Below are positions 1-8,334 of a DNA stretch of 64,000 nt, piece after piece (position 1 is the first letter of the stretch; every line of letters begins with the position of its first letter). Where the stretch lies: NCBI GenBank assembly GCA_023460935.1, contig JAEWOI010000044.1, forward strand, positions 62,001 through 126,000. The letters are read 5' to 3'. Both the position numbers and the translations under genes were made by a program. Source of the stretch: Actinomycetes bacterium (GTDB lineage: Bacteria > Actinomycetota > Actinomycetes > Propionibacteriales > Propionibacteriaceae). The notes below the pieces were generated by a model that saw only the letters and a program-made list of their open reading frames with translations, made no database searches and was not told the origin of the DNA.

Positions 1-2191
1 AGCTCACCAGCCACCGGTCGAGCACGTGGGAATCGCCGGTCGAGCTGGGCGTCTCGACAGGCTCGACGGGCGCCTCGACAGGCACTTGGGAATCGTCGGT
101 CGAGCTTGTCGAGACCCTGACGGGCGTCTCGACGGGCGAGGAAGGCGACCAGTTGTTGGCCCGGGCGTACAGGCTCTGGAAGGCCACGGTGTTGAGGTAG
201 GTCATCAACACCTTGCGGACGGTCTCGGTGATCGTCCCGTGGCCCACCCGCCGAGAGGCCCACGGGGAGCCGCCGGCCGCCATGAACCAGCGCACCGCGT
301 CGGCGCCGTGGGTGTCCATCAGCGGGATCGGTTCGAGGATGTTGCCGAGGTGCTTGCTCATCTTGCGGCCGTCCTCGGCGAGGATGTGGCCGAGGCAGAG
401 GACGTTCTTGTAGGACGACCGGTCGAAGACCAGCGTGCCGACAGCCATCAGCGAGTAGAACCAGCCACGGGTCTGGTCGATCGCCTCGCAGATGAAATCG
501 GCGGGGTAGGCCTGGCCGAAGGCCTCCGCCGAGCCGTCCGCCCACGGGTAGCCCCACTGTGCGAACGGCATCGAGCCGCTGTCGAACCACGCGTCGATCA
601 CCTCGGGCACGCGGGTCGCGGTCTGCTGGCACTGCGGGCAGGGGAAGGTCACGTCGTCGACGAACGGGCGGTGCGGGTCGAGCCCGGACAGGTCGTGCCC
701 CGTGAGTTCGGACAGCTCGGCCCGGGACCCGACGCAGGTCTGGTGGCCGTCCGGGCAGCGCCAGATCGGCAGCGGGGTGCCCCAGTAGCGCGAGCGGGAC
801 AGCGCCCAGTCGATGTTGTTGTTCAGCCAGTCGCCGTAGCGGCCCCACTTGATGTTCTCGGGGTACCAGTTGGTGGCCCGGTTCTCGCGGAGCAACTCAT
901 CCTTGATCGCGGTGGTGCGGATGTACCACGACGGCTGCGCGTAGTACAGCAGCGTGGTGTGGCAGCGCCAGCAGTGCGGGTAGGAGTGCTCGTAGGCCTG
1001 CACCCGGAACATCAGGCCGCGGGCGACCAGGTCGTCGACGAGCACCTTGTCCGCCGTCTTGAAGAACATGCCGCCGACCAGGCCGAGGTCGGCGTCGAAG
1101 GTGCCGTCGGGACGGATCGGGTTGACCATCGGCAACCCGTACGCGCGGCACACCGCCATGTCGTCCTCGCCGAAGGCCGGAGCCTGGTGCACCAGCCCGG
1201 TGCCGTCCTCGGTGGTGACGTAGTCGGCCAGCACCACGTAATGGGTGCCGCCGACGACGTCGGGGAAGTCGACCAGTTCGAACGGCCGGGAGTAGCGCCA
1301 CAACTCCAGCTCGCGCCCGGTGAAGGTGGGGCCGAGCCGCCACCCCTCGCCGAGCACCTTCTCCGCCAGCGGCTCGGCGATCACGAGGGTCTCGCCGTCG
1401 GGCACGTCGTGGGTGGCCACAACGTAAGTGACGTCGGGGTGGACGGCGACCGCGGTGTTGCTGACCAGCGTCCACGGGGTCGTCGTCCACACCAGCAGGG
1501 AGGCCTTGCCGGCCAGGGGGCCGGAGACCAGCGGGAACCGCACGTACACGCTGGGGTCGGTCACGTCCTCGTAGCCCTGGGCGAGCTCGTGGTCGCTGAG
1601 GGTGGTGCCGCAGCGGGGGCAGTAGGGCGCCACCCGGTAGTCCTCCACCAGCAGGCCCTTGGAGTGGATCTGCTTCAGCGCCCACCACACCGACTCGACG
1701 AACGCCGGGTCCATCGTCCAGTAGGCGTCGTCCAGGTTCACCCAGTAGCCCATCCTGCGGGTGAGTTCGGTGAACTCGCCCACGTGCCGGCTCACCGATT
1801 CCCGGCAGCGGGCGTTGAACGCTTCCACGCCGTAGGCCTCGATGTCGGGCTTGCCGTTGAACCCCAGTTCCTTCTCCACAGCTAGTTCAACGGGCAGGCC
1901 GTGGCAGTCCCAGCCGGCCTTCCGCTCCACGTGGTAGCCCTGCATGGTCTTGAACCGGGGGAACACGTCCTTGAAGACCCGGGCCTCGATGTGGTGGGTG
2001 CCGGGCATGCCGTTGGCGGTGGGCGGGCCCTCGTAGAACGTCCACGGCCGGCCCTGCTCGGTGCGCTCCAGCGACGCGGCGAAGGTGTCGTTGGCCGCCC
2101 AGAAGTCGAGGATCTCGCGCTCCATGGCGGGCAGGTCGAGCATGGCCGGCACGGGCCGGTACAGCGGAAGGGGAGCGGGCTCGGTGGTCAT
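1..2191 (-). CDS. ileS: Isoleucyl-tRNA synthetase, C-terminal part beyond window
   Basis: Charges tRNA-Ile with isoleucine in the cytoplasm. Reading leftward from ATG 2191 gives an unbroken frame to position 1, so the stop lies outside the window. The HIGH-like motif appears as GPPTANGMPGTHH near residue 50, followed by GWDCHGLPVE, a CPRC zinc-type pair and the KMSKS motif as DGRKMSKH, as in the Streptomyces type of IleRS. Between NNW and LDRWLVS, roughly residues 680-715, there is an extra Ser/Thr/Pro/Val-rich stretch encoded by palindromic repeats (see 26-160). A GAAGGA ribosome site precedes the ATG and is the target of the T-box upstream. Confidence 0.97.
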   Translation of the reverse strand, partial: MTTEPAPLPLYRPVPAMLDLPAMEREILDFWAANDTFAASLERTEQGRPWTFYEGPPTANGMPGTHHIEARVFKDVFPRFKTMQGYHVERKAGWDCHGLPVELAVEKELGFNGKPDIEAYGVEAFNARCRESVSRHVGEFTELTRRMGYWVNLDDAYWTMDPAFVESVWWALKQIHSKGLLVEDYRVAPYCPRCGTTLSDHELAQGYEDVTDPSVYVRFPLVSGPLAGKASLLVWTTTPWTLVSNTAVAVHPDVTYVVATHDVPDGETLVIAEPLAEKVLGEGWRLGPTFTGRELELWRYSRPFELVDFPDVVGGTHYVVLADYVTTEDGTGLVHQAPAFGEDDMAVCRAYGLPMVNPIRPDGTFDADLGLVGGMFFKTADKVLVDDLVARGLMFRVQAYEHSYPHCWRCHTTLLYYAQPSWYIRTTAIKDELLRENRATNWYPENIKWGRYGDWLNNNIDWALSRSRYWGTPLPIWRCPDGHQTCVGSRAELSELTGHDLSGLDPHRPFVDDVTFPCPQCQQTATRVPEVIDAWFDSGSMPFAQWGYPWADGSAEAFGQAYPADFICEAIDQTRGWFYSLMAVGTLVFDRSSYKNVLCLGHILAEDGRKMSKHLGNILEPIPLMDTHGADAVRWFMAAGGSPWASRRVGHGTITETVRKVLMTYLNTVAFQSLYARANNWSPSSPVETPVRVSTSSTDDSQVPVEAPVEPVETPSSTGDSHVLDRWLVS
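26..160. repeat. Palindromic repeat cluster inside the ileS frame
   Basis: GGTCGAGCTTGTCGAGACC lies at 98-116, an inverted relative (GTCTCGACAGGCTCGAC) at 51-67, and partial copies around 72-80 and 124-138. A second-level duplication is visible: TGGGAATCG followed by CGGTCGAGC occurs at 27-46 and again at 87-105. The same 19-mer forms the array at 59288-59532. Here the DNA is translated in frame as part of ileS, giving peptides such as PVETPVRVSTSS and PVEPVETPSS, without a stop or frameshift. Confidence 0.85.
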
Positions 2192-2389
2192 TCGCGGTCC
2201 TTCGTCGTCATCGTGCGCTCGACGAAGGGACGAGCCGTCGGCCCGCGGTACCACCCTCCTTGGGCACCTGGGTGCCCCACTTCATTGCCTGCCGCGGCCG
2301 GTTCTAGTGGGAGCCAGGAGGCTCTGTTCTTCCGGCAGCTCCGGGGTGATGGCCCCATCGTCGCCTTGCGGACGCAGGACAGTCTAGCT
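2192..2389 (-). promoter_or_regulatory. T-box riboswitch of ileS, translational type
   Basis: The leader on the minus strand contains the T-box core AGGGTGGTACCGCG (2257-2244), which binds the acceptor end of uncharged tRNA. A short upstream stem carries ATC at 2350-2348 in the context GCCATCACC, the likely isoleucine specifier. CCTTCGTCG (2228-2220) is complementary to CGACGAAGG around the ileS ribosome site (2207-2199), so pairing would hide it. This fits the actinobacterial ileS T-boxes that act on translation; no run of U's suggests a terminator. A TAGACT box at 2386-2381 could be the -10, putting the start of the RNA near 2375. Confidence 0.9.
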
Positions 2390-2764
2390 TCAGATGGCGG
2401 GGTCGTCGGTCTCCGGCCTGGGCGGCTCGGGGCGCTGCGGGGGCGCTGGCGGGTTCCACTCGTTGGCCCCGGGTCCGTTGCCGAGCAGCGCGGCCTTGCG
2501 GGTCATGTAGTCCTCAACTTCGATCTCGCCGCGAGCCAGTCGCTCGTCCAGCACCTGTAGCGCCGGTGGCACCGGTGGCCGGTGGCCGGCGTGACCGTGA
2601 CCGCCGAACGGGCCGGGCCCGCCGGGGACCGAGCCGCGGGAGCGCTTGACCAGGTAGATCACCAGCATGGTGAACAGGGCCAGCGCCACCAGCGTGCCGA
2701 TGAAGCCGAGGAAACCGAAGAGCAGGTGCAGCCCATTCATGCCACCGCCTGGGTATTGACGCAT
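2390..2764 (-). CDS. SHOCT-domain membrane protein, 124 aa
   Basis: A small protein with one membrane segment (about residues 12-37, LLFGFLGFIGTLVALALF) and a Gly/Pro/His-rich linker. A C-terminal SHOCT motif follows (LDERLARGEIEVEDYMTRKA, about residues 77-96). SHOCT tails are common on bacterial membrane proteins and usually mediate oligomerisation; no specific role is known. The ATG at 2764 is chosen because AGGAGGT lies five bases upstream; longer frames would run into recR. It follows recR by 83 bp on the same strand and could be co-transcribed with it. Confidence 0.85.
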   Translation of the reverse strand: MRQYPGGGMNGLHLLFGFLGFIGTLVALALFTMLVIYLVKRSRGSVPGGPGPFGGHGHAGHRPPVPPALQVLDERLARGEIEVEDYMTRKAALLGNGPGANEWNPPAPPQRPEPPRPETDDPAI

Positions 2765-2847
2765 TGCAACCTCCTGGGTCGTTCGATACGTCCATGGTGC
2801 GCCCCCCGGCTGTGGCCCGACTGTGAACCAGCCGGGAATCTGCCGAG

Positions 2848-3447
2848 TCAGGCGGTCAGTTGTCGCCGGCCCTGGAAGGCCCGGCCGAGGGTGATCTCGT
2901 CGGCGTACTCGAGGTCGCCACCGACCGGCAGCCCGCTGGCCAGCCGCGACACGGTGACGCCCATGGGGATCAGCAGCCGGGAGATGAAGGTGGCCGTGGC
3001 CTCGCCCTCGAGGTTGGGGTCGGTGGCCAGGATCACCTCGGTCACGGTGCCGTCGGCCAGCCGCTTGCACAGCTCGCTGATCCGCAGGTCGGCCGGGCCG
3101 ACGTTGTCGATCGGGCTGATCGCCCCGCCGAGCACGTGGTACAGGCCCCGGAACTCGTGGGTGCGCTCGATCGCCATCACGTCCTTGGACTCCTCGACGA
3201 CGCAGATCGACGTCCGGTCGCGGCGCGGGTCGCGGCACACCCTGCAGGTGTCGGACTCGGAGATGTTGAAGCACACATCGCAGAAGCGCACCTTCTCGGT
3301 CACCTCCCGCAGGGTGGCGGCCAGGCGCTCCACGTCGGCCTTGTCGGTGGCCAGGATGTGGAAGGCGATCCGCTGGGCGCCCTTCGGCCCGATGCCGGGC
3401 AGCCTGCCCAGTTCGTCGATCAGGTCCTGGATCGGGCCTTCGTACAC
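2848..3447 (-). CDS. recR: Recombination mediator RecR
   Basis: A 199-residue RecR, the usual length. It acts with RecF and RecO in loading RecA at single-strand gaps. The N-terminal helix-hairpin-helix (LGRLPGIGPKGAQRIAFH), a four-cysteine zinc site (CDVC...CRVC, residues about 55-72) and the Toprim domain (ICVVEESKDVMAIE, then ILATDPNLEGEATA) are all present in order. The start is two bases past the ybaB stop, so the two are translated as one unit: dnaX-ybaB-recR. Confidence 0.97.
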   Translation of the reverse strand: MYEGPIQDLIDELGRLPGIGPKGAQRIAFHILATDKADVERLAATLREVTEKVRFCDVCFNISESDTCRVCRDPRRDRTSICVVEESKDVMAIERTHEFRGLYHVLGGAISPIDNVGPADLRISELCKRLADGTVTEVILATDPNLEGEATATFISRLLIPMGVTVSRLASGLPVGGDLEYADEITLGRAFQGRRQLTA

Positions 3448-3449
3448 GG

Positions 3450-3761
3450 CTAGAGGCCGAGTTCCGGCATCGGCGGCATGGTGGCCTGGGCCAGCGCCAT
3501 CGCCTGGTGGTTCGCGTCGCGGACGGCAGCGACGATCAGGTCGGCGAGGGTCTCGGTGTCGGCGGGGTCGCAGGCCTCGGGCTTGATCTTCAACGCCACC
3601 AGCTCACCGGTGCCGGTCAGCGTCGCCTCCACCAGGTCACCGCCGGCGGTGCCGGTCACGGTCCTGGCGGCCAGTTCGGCCTGCGCTCGCTCCAGCTGGT
3701 CCTGCATGGCCTGGGCCTGGGCCATCAGGCCGTGCAGGTCGATGCCGCCGGGATCGAACAT
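3450..3761 (-). CDS. ybaB: YbaB/EbfC nucleoid-associated protein
   Basis: A 103-residue member of the YbaB/EbfC family, small dimeric proteins that bind DNA with little sequence preference. The family pattern is visible: an N-terminal helix rich in Met/Gln (MAQAQAMQDQLERAQAELA), a central VEATLTGTGELVALKIKPEA strand region and a C-terminal helix ending AQATMPPMPELGL. It lies between dnaX and recR, the conserved bacterial order, 55 bp after dnaX and 2 bp before recR. Confidence 0.95.
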   Translation of the reverse strand: MFDPGGIDLHGLMAQAQAMQDQLERAQAELAARTVTGTAGGDLVEATLTGTGELVALKIKPEACDPADTETLADLIVAAVRDANHQAMALAQATMPPMPELGL

Positions 3762-3816
3762 GATCTACTCCTCGTCTGCAGTGGGACGCGGCCATGCTAG
3801 TTGCGCGGTCGCGGTT

Positions 3817-5973
3817 TCAGTCCTCGTCATCGGTGGCGATGAGTTCCGCCCCGAGGTGGGTGCGCAGCAGCTCCTCCGTCGATGCGCCGGCCTCGTCGAC
3901 CACCGCGTCGTCCCTGCTGGGCTCGACCTCGGGCTCGGGCGGGGTGGCCTGGGAGCGGGTCGGTCGCAGGTTCGCGCGGGCCGCCTCGGCTGCCGCAGAG
4001 CGCGGCGGGCTCGGCGGGGACGCCGGCGAGGGCGGGCCTGGGTTGCGGCCGGGGTCCGGCGCCGGCGTCGGGACGGGCTCTGCGGCCGCGTCGACGATCG
4101 GCTCGATCCGCAGCGCGATGCCGAGAACCTCAAGGATCGCCTCGCGCAGCACGTCGGAGCTGCCACCCCGGCCGAAGCTGTCGCGGGCGCCTGAATTGGA
4201 GAGCCCGAGGGTGAGCACGCTGTCGCGCACGTCCACCACCTGGGCGTTCTGGCTGAGCAGGATCCAGGTGAACCGGCGCCGGTTCTTGACGTTGTCCAGG
4301 ATCTGCGGCCAGAAGCGGCGCAGGTCGGCGGTGCCGAGGCCGGCTGCCGGTTCCGCCGCCGGGACGGGTCGGGCCGCGGGTTCGGGAACCGGGGTGGCCG
4401 TAGGTGCGGGCTCCTCGGCCGCCGGTTGGCGGCGGGCCTTTGCCGGCTGGCGCTCGGGCTCGGCGCGGGCGGGTTCAGGCTCGGGATCGGGGCCGGACGG
4501 TTCGCGACGGACCGGTTCGCGACGGACCGGTTCGGGTTGTGCGGGTTCGGGTTCTGCGGGCCTGGCCTCGGCTGGGCCGGGGACGCTGAGCCGGCGCTCC
4601 AGGCGGTCGAGCCGGGCGTGCACGCCGCGGTCGTCCGTGTCGGCACCGGGCAGCAGGACGCGGGCGCACATCAACTCGAGGTGCAGGCGCGGGGCCGTGG
4701 TGCCGCGCATGTCGGTCAGCCCCACCGCGATCACCTCCGCCGCCCGGGTCAGCTCCCCGGGCCCCATCGCGCTGGCCTGGGCGGTGAGGCGCTCGGCCTG
4801 GTCACCGGCGACGTCCACCAGGCCGCTGCTCAGCGCCTCGGGCACGGCTGCGACGATGATCAGGTCGCGCAGCCGGCGCAGCAGGTCCTCGGCGAAGCGG
4901 CGGGGGTCCTGGCCCACCTCGATCACCTTGTCCACGGCTGCGAACACGCCTTTCGCGTCGCCGGCTGCGAAGGCGTCGACGATCTCGTCCAGCAGGGTGT
5001 CCGGGGTGTAGCCCAGCAGCGCTGTGGCCTGGGCGTAGCTGACGCCGTGCTCGTCCGCGCCGCCCAGCAGCTGGTCGAGCACGGAGAGGGAGTCGCGCAC
5101 CGAGCCGGCGCCGGCGCGCACCACGAGCGGCAGGACGGCCGGCTCGACCCTGATGCCCTCCGCCTCGCAGAGGGAGGACAGGTAGGCGCCCAGCGTCTTG
5201 GGCGGCACCAGGCGGAACGGGTAGTGGTGGGTGCGCGAACGGATCGTGCCCAGCACCTTGTCCGGCTCGGTGGTCGCGAACACGAACCGCACGTGTGGCG
5301 GCGGTTCCTCCACCACCTTCAGCAGGGCGTTGAAGCCCTGCGGGGTGACCATGTGGGCCTCGTCGATGATGTAGATCTTGTAGCGGCTCTGGACGGGGGC
5401 GAAGAAGGCCCGCTCGCGCAGGTCGCGGGCGTCGTCCACGCCGCCGTGGCTGGCCGCGTCGATCTCGATCACGTCGATGCTGCCCGGCCCGCCGCGGGCG
5501 AGGTCGCGGCACGAGCGGCACTCGCCGCACGGCACCGGGGTGGGGCCCTCGGCGCAGTTGAGCGCCCGGGCGAGGATGCGGGCGGAGGTGGTCTTGCCGC
5601 AGCCGCGGGGGCCGGAGAACAGGTAGGCGTGGTTCACCCGGTTGTTCTGCAGGGCGCGTTGCAGCGGCTCGGTGACGTGCTCCTGGCCGATCACCTCACC
5701 GAAGACCTCGGGCCGGTAGCGGCGGTAGAGCGCGAGCGGGGTGTCCGGTCGGGCGACGGCCTCCCGCGGCTGGCGCCGGGCGTCGACCGCCTCCATCAGG
5801 GCGGCGGTGACCTCCTCCTCGGAGCGTCCGGTCACGCCTGCGGCCGGGGCTTCCAGCGGCAGGTCCTCGACGGGGAGGTCATCGGCTGGCTCACCACCGA
5901 ACAGGTCGGGACCGTCCTGCTCGAAGAGCTCCAGGGGCTCCTCTTCGAACAGGTCGAGGTCACGGTCGTCCAC
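3817..5973 (-). CDS. dnaX: DNA polymerase III subunit gamma/tau
   Basis: The clamp-loader ATPase of the replicase, 718 residues. The AAA+ core starts at about residue 77 (PLALYRRYRPEVFGEVIGQE). Walker A GPRGCGKT is at 121-128, followed by the zinc cysteines (C of LNC, then CGECRSC), Walker B YIIDEAHM, and the sensor TTEPDK. A long Pro/Arg/Glu-rich linker (about 465-560) leads to a tau-like C-terminal domain. The odd part is the acidic N-terminal extension of about 75 residues before the conserved start. No better start is visible near residue 75, and the extension has an Asp/Glu/Leu-rich, DNA-polymerase-like codon pattern. Confidence 0.96.
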   Translation of the reverse strand: MDDRDLDLFEEEPLELFEQDGPDLFGGEPADDLPVEDLPLEAPAAGVTGRSEEEVTAALMEAVDARRQPREAVARPDTPLALYRRYRPEVFGEVIGQEHVTEPLQRALQNNRVNHAYLFSGPRGCGKTTSARILARALNCAEGPTPVPCGECRSCRDLARGGPGSIDVIEIDAASHGGVDDARDLRERAFFAPVQSRYKIYIIDEAHMVTPQGFNALLKVVEEPPPHVRFVFATTEPDKVLGTIRSRTHHYPFRLVPPKTLGAYLSSLCEAEGIRVEPAVLPLVVRAGAGSVRDSLSVLDQLLGGADEHGVSYAQATALLGYTPDTLLDEIVDAFAAGDAKGVFAAVDKVIEVGQDPRRFAEDLLRRLRDLIIVAAVPEALSSGLVDVAGDQAERLTAQASAMGPGELTRAAEVIAVGLTDMRGTTAPRLHLELMCARVLLPGADTDDRGVHARLDRLERRLSVPGPAEARPAEPEPAQPEPVRREPVRREPSGPDPEPEPARAEPERQPAKARRQPAAEEPAPTATPVPEPAARPVPAAEPAAGLGTADLRRFWPQILDNVKNRRRFTWILLSQNAQVVDVRDSVLTLGLSNSGARDSFGRGGSSDVLREAILEVLGIALRIEPIVDAAAEPVPTPAPDPGRNPGPPSPASPPSPPRSAAAEAARANLRPTRSQATPPEPEVEPSRDDAVVDEAGASTEELLRTHLGAELIATDDED

Positions 5974-6014
5974 GGGATGAAACCTTACGGGTAGCCGGTG
6001 ACGAAGCCGACGCC

Positions 6015-6037
6015 GGGGCCGAAAATGCAGCGGCCCC
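6015..6037 (-). terminator. Hairpin at the 3' end of ffs
   Basis: GGGGCCG (6015-6021) pairs with CGGCCCC (6031-6037) around a nine-base loop that is AT-rich for this genome. It directly follows and partly overlaps the closing helix of the signal recognition particle RNA. It may end that transcript before dnaX; there is no clear U-run. Confidence 0.5.
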
Positions 6038-6120
6038 CGCGCACCCGGAAGAGCTCACTTACCCTTGCTGTCTTCCGACCCTGGGGGAGTTGGGCGAGGT
6101 ACCGCCGCGCGGGGAACCGT
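6031..6120 (-). ncRNA. ffs: Signal recognition particle RNA (4.5S type)
   Basis: Read on the minus strand, the apical domain shows the conserved CAGGGTCGGAAGACAGCA followed by AGGGTAAGTGAGCTCTT, the Ffh-binding internal loops and GNRA-like tip seen in actinobacterial 4.5S RNA. The arms close with GGTTCCCCGCGC (around 6118-6107) against GCGCGGGGGCC (around 6042-6032). It lies between a nitrilase gene and dnaX; ffs next to dnaX is a common arrangement. The exact ends are estimated from pairing. Confidence 0.93.
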
Positions 6121-6185
6121 CCCCCACTCTACCGGGCCGCAGCCGCCGTCCACCAACAGCCCCCCGATCGGTCGCGAACGAGGCG

Positions 6186-6992
6186 TCAGGAGGGGCCGCT
6201 CACCCACCTTGCCTGCCTTGCATGCGCGAGCACCGGCAGCCGCTCCCGCACCGCAGCCACCGAAGCCAGGTCGAGGTCGACCACGGTGAGCTCGTCGGCG
6301 TCCCCGAGTTCGAGCAGCACCCGTCCGGTCGGGTCGACGACCATCGAGTGGCCGATGCCGGTGGGCGTGCGTCCGTCCGCTGCGGCGGGCGGCAGGGACT
6401 GGTCCACTGCCACGATGAAGCTGGTGGTGTCCATGGCGCGCGCGGCGACGAGGGTGCGCCACTGGTGCAGCTTGTCCGGGCCGGGCGCCCAGGCCGCCGG
6501 CACGAGGATCAGCTCAGCCCCGAGCCCGGCCAGGTGGACGAAGAGTGCCGGGAAGCGGACGTCGTAGCAGGTGGCGACGCCCACCAGGTGGCCACCGAGG
6601 GCGAAGGTGGTGGCGGTCGAGCCCGGTTCGACCTGGGCCGACTCGGCGTAGCCGAGCGCGTCGAACAGGTGCACCTTGTCGTAGCGGGCCGTCACGCCGG
6701 GGCCGGTGATGAGCAGGGTGTTGCGAACCCGGGAAGTGCCGGTGGTGGTGAACATGCCGGCCACCACGGTCACCCCGTGCCGGGCAGCGAGCTCGCGCAC
6801 GGCGGTGGCCCACGGCCCGTCGAAGTCCTCTGCCGCCTCCGACCGGGGCCTGCCGAAGGAACACATGACGGCCTCGGGGAAGACCACGAGGCCTGCACCC
6901 AGCTCCGCTGCCTTCGCCGTCAGCTCGCCGACGAGGTGCAGGTTGGCCTGCGGGTCGGTCGAGGCTGCCACCTGCGCCAGGGCCACACGCAT
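6186..6992 (-). CDS. Carbon-nitrogen hydrolase (nitrilase superfamily)
   Basis: A 268-residue cytoplasmic amidase-type enzyme. The Glu-Lys-Cys triad is visible: Glu in VVFPEAVMCSFG, Lys in ARYDKVHLFDA and Cys in GVATCYDVRFP, with the C-terminal GHSMVVDPTGRVL strand typical of the superfamily. Closest in pattern to the omega-amidase/N-carbamoyl group; substrate not predictable. ATG 6992 (MRVALAQVAAS) is the family start; longer frames would overlap the divergent gene at 7045. Confidence 0.92.
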   Translation of the reverse strand: MRVALAQVAASTDPQANLHLVGELTAKAAELGAGLVVFPEAVMCSFGRPRSEAAEDFDGPWATAVRELAARHGVTVVAGMFTTTGTSRVRNTLLITGPGVTARYDKVHLFDALGYAESAQVEPGSTATTFALGGHLVGVATCYDVRFPALFVHLAGLGAELILVPAAWAPGPDKLHQWRTLVAARAMDTTSFIVAVDQSLPPAAADGRTPTGIGHSMVVDPTGRVLLELGDADELTVVDLDLASVAAVRERLPVLAHARQARWVSGPS

Positions 6993-7044
6993 GGGCCCAG
7001 CCTGCCACGGTCGCCAGCGGATCGGCCCAGTGGCACGATGAGTC

Positions 7045-8328
7045 ATGGCGATCCTGACCCCGCTGCAGTTCGAGCAGACCCATGGCACCGGGGAGTGGCG
7101 TGCCCTGAACGCAGGTGCGCACGCCTGGTTCGAGACCGATTCGCACGCTGCCGGAGCCGTGCTCGTGCGTGCGGTGGCCGAGCTCGCCGAAGCGGCGGGG
7201 CACCATCCCGACGTCGACCTGCGGGCGACGGGCGTGCACTTCCGGCTGCTGAGCCATGACGTCGGCCGGCTCACCGAGCGCGACGCGGCGCTCGCGGCCA
7301 GGATCTCGGCAGCGGCGGCCGGGCTGGGCCTGCGTGCGAACCCGGCCGCTGTGCAGAGCATGCAGGTCGCGATCGACACGGCCGACGTCGCCGCGCTCGT
7401 CCCGTTCTGGCAGGCGGCGTTCCGCTTCGACAGGGTGGCCGAGGACCGGCTGGCCGACCCGTTGGGACGGCAGCCACGGATCTGGTTCCAGGAACTGGAC
7501 GCGCCCCGGCCGCTGCGTAACCGGATCCACCTCGACGCGGGTACGCCGTGGGAGCTCGTGGAGGGCCGGACGGCTGCCCTGCAGTCGGCCGGGGGGCGGA
7601 TCGCCTACGAGAACCAGTGGTGGCGCACCGTCGCCGACGCCGAGGGCAACGAGGTCGACATCTTCCCGCTCGTCGCCGGTCACGGCACCTTCGCTGACCC
7701 CGCGGCGAGCGACTGGCGGGTGATGCTCACCGCCGCCGTGCACTACCCGACCGGCTCGTTCGTGCGGGGCGTGGAGTTGCTGGGCGCTGTCGCAGCCCTT
7801 GCCGACGAGGCGGGGCTGCCGCTGCTGGTCGACCTGCGCTACTCCGGCGTCACCATCGACAGCGGCAAGGACCAGCACGACGCGGCGGGCTTCGCCGAGC
7901 TGGTCAGCCGGGTGCAGGCAGTGGCCCGGGAGCTCGGCCTGACCGGCGACCCGGAGGGGGTGCGTGACTTCCAGGTGGGCATCGACGCGCTCGACATCGA
8001 GGCGGTCAAGCCGTTCTGGCGGGCAGCCCTTGGCTACGTCGACGACCCGCGGCCCGGCCTGCACGACCTGTACGACCCGCGCCGGGTGAACCCGCCGGTG
8101 TTCTTCCAGCAGATGGACGAGCCGCGCGTGCAGCGCAACCGCATCCACCTCGACCTGTTCGTCCCGGCGGACCAGGCCGAGGCCCGGGTGGCCGCAGTGG
8201 TGGCCGCCGGCGGCCGGGTCGTCCGCGACGCAGAGGCGCCGGCCTGGTGGACGCTGGCCGACCCCGAGGGCAACGAGCTGGACATCGCGGTCACGGTAGG
8301 CCGGGCCGAGCGGGCCCGGCAGGCTTAG
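7045..8328 (+). CDS. Duplicated pterin-dehydratase-like/glyoxalase-like fusion
   Basis: 427 residues made of two similar halves. Each half has a domain resembling 4a-hydroxytetrahydrobiopterin dehydratase followed by a glyoxalase-like (VOC) domain with paired RNRIHLD and EGNEVDI/EGNELDI motifs. In the first half the dehydratase signature EAAGHHPDVD (His53-His54-Pro55) is intact. In the second the equivalent reads DEAGLPLLVD and the His-His-Pro is gone, so only the first could be catalytic. Such fusions occur in Actinobacteria without a known role. It diverges from the nitrilase gene and is followed six bases later by a DUF488 gene. Confidence 0.85.
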   Translation: MAILTPLQFEQTHGTGEWRALNAGAHAWFETDSHAAGAVLVRAVAELAEAAGHHPDVDLRATGVHFRLLSHDVGRLTERDAALAARISAAAAGLGLRANPAAVQSMQVAIDTADVAALVPFWQAAFRFDRVAEDRLADPLGRQPRIWFQELDAPRPLRNRIHLDAGTPWELVEGRTAALQSAGGRIAYENQWWRTVADAEGNEVDIFPLVAGHGTFADPAASDWRVMLTAAVHYPTGSFVRGVELLGAVAALADEAGLPLLVDLRYSGVTIDSGKDQHDAAGFAELVSRVQAVARELGLTGDPEGVRDFQVGIDALDIEAVKPFWRAALGYVDDPRPGLHDLYDPRRVNPPVFFQQMDEPRVQRNRIHLDLFVPADQAEARVAAVVAAGGRVVRDAEAPAWWTLADPEGNELDIAVTVGRAERARQA

Positions 8329-8334
8329 CCCCGG

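Noticed and set aside
26..1885. Plus-strand open frame of 619 codons
   Set aside because: Antisense of ileS. The ileS motifs on the minus strand are unmistakable.
6111..6125. GGGGAACCGTCCCCC as a third copy of the GGGGACGGTTCC palindrome family
   Set aside because: It is part of, or next to, the closing helix of the signal recognition particle RNA and lacks the longer shared flank.
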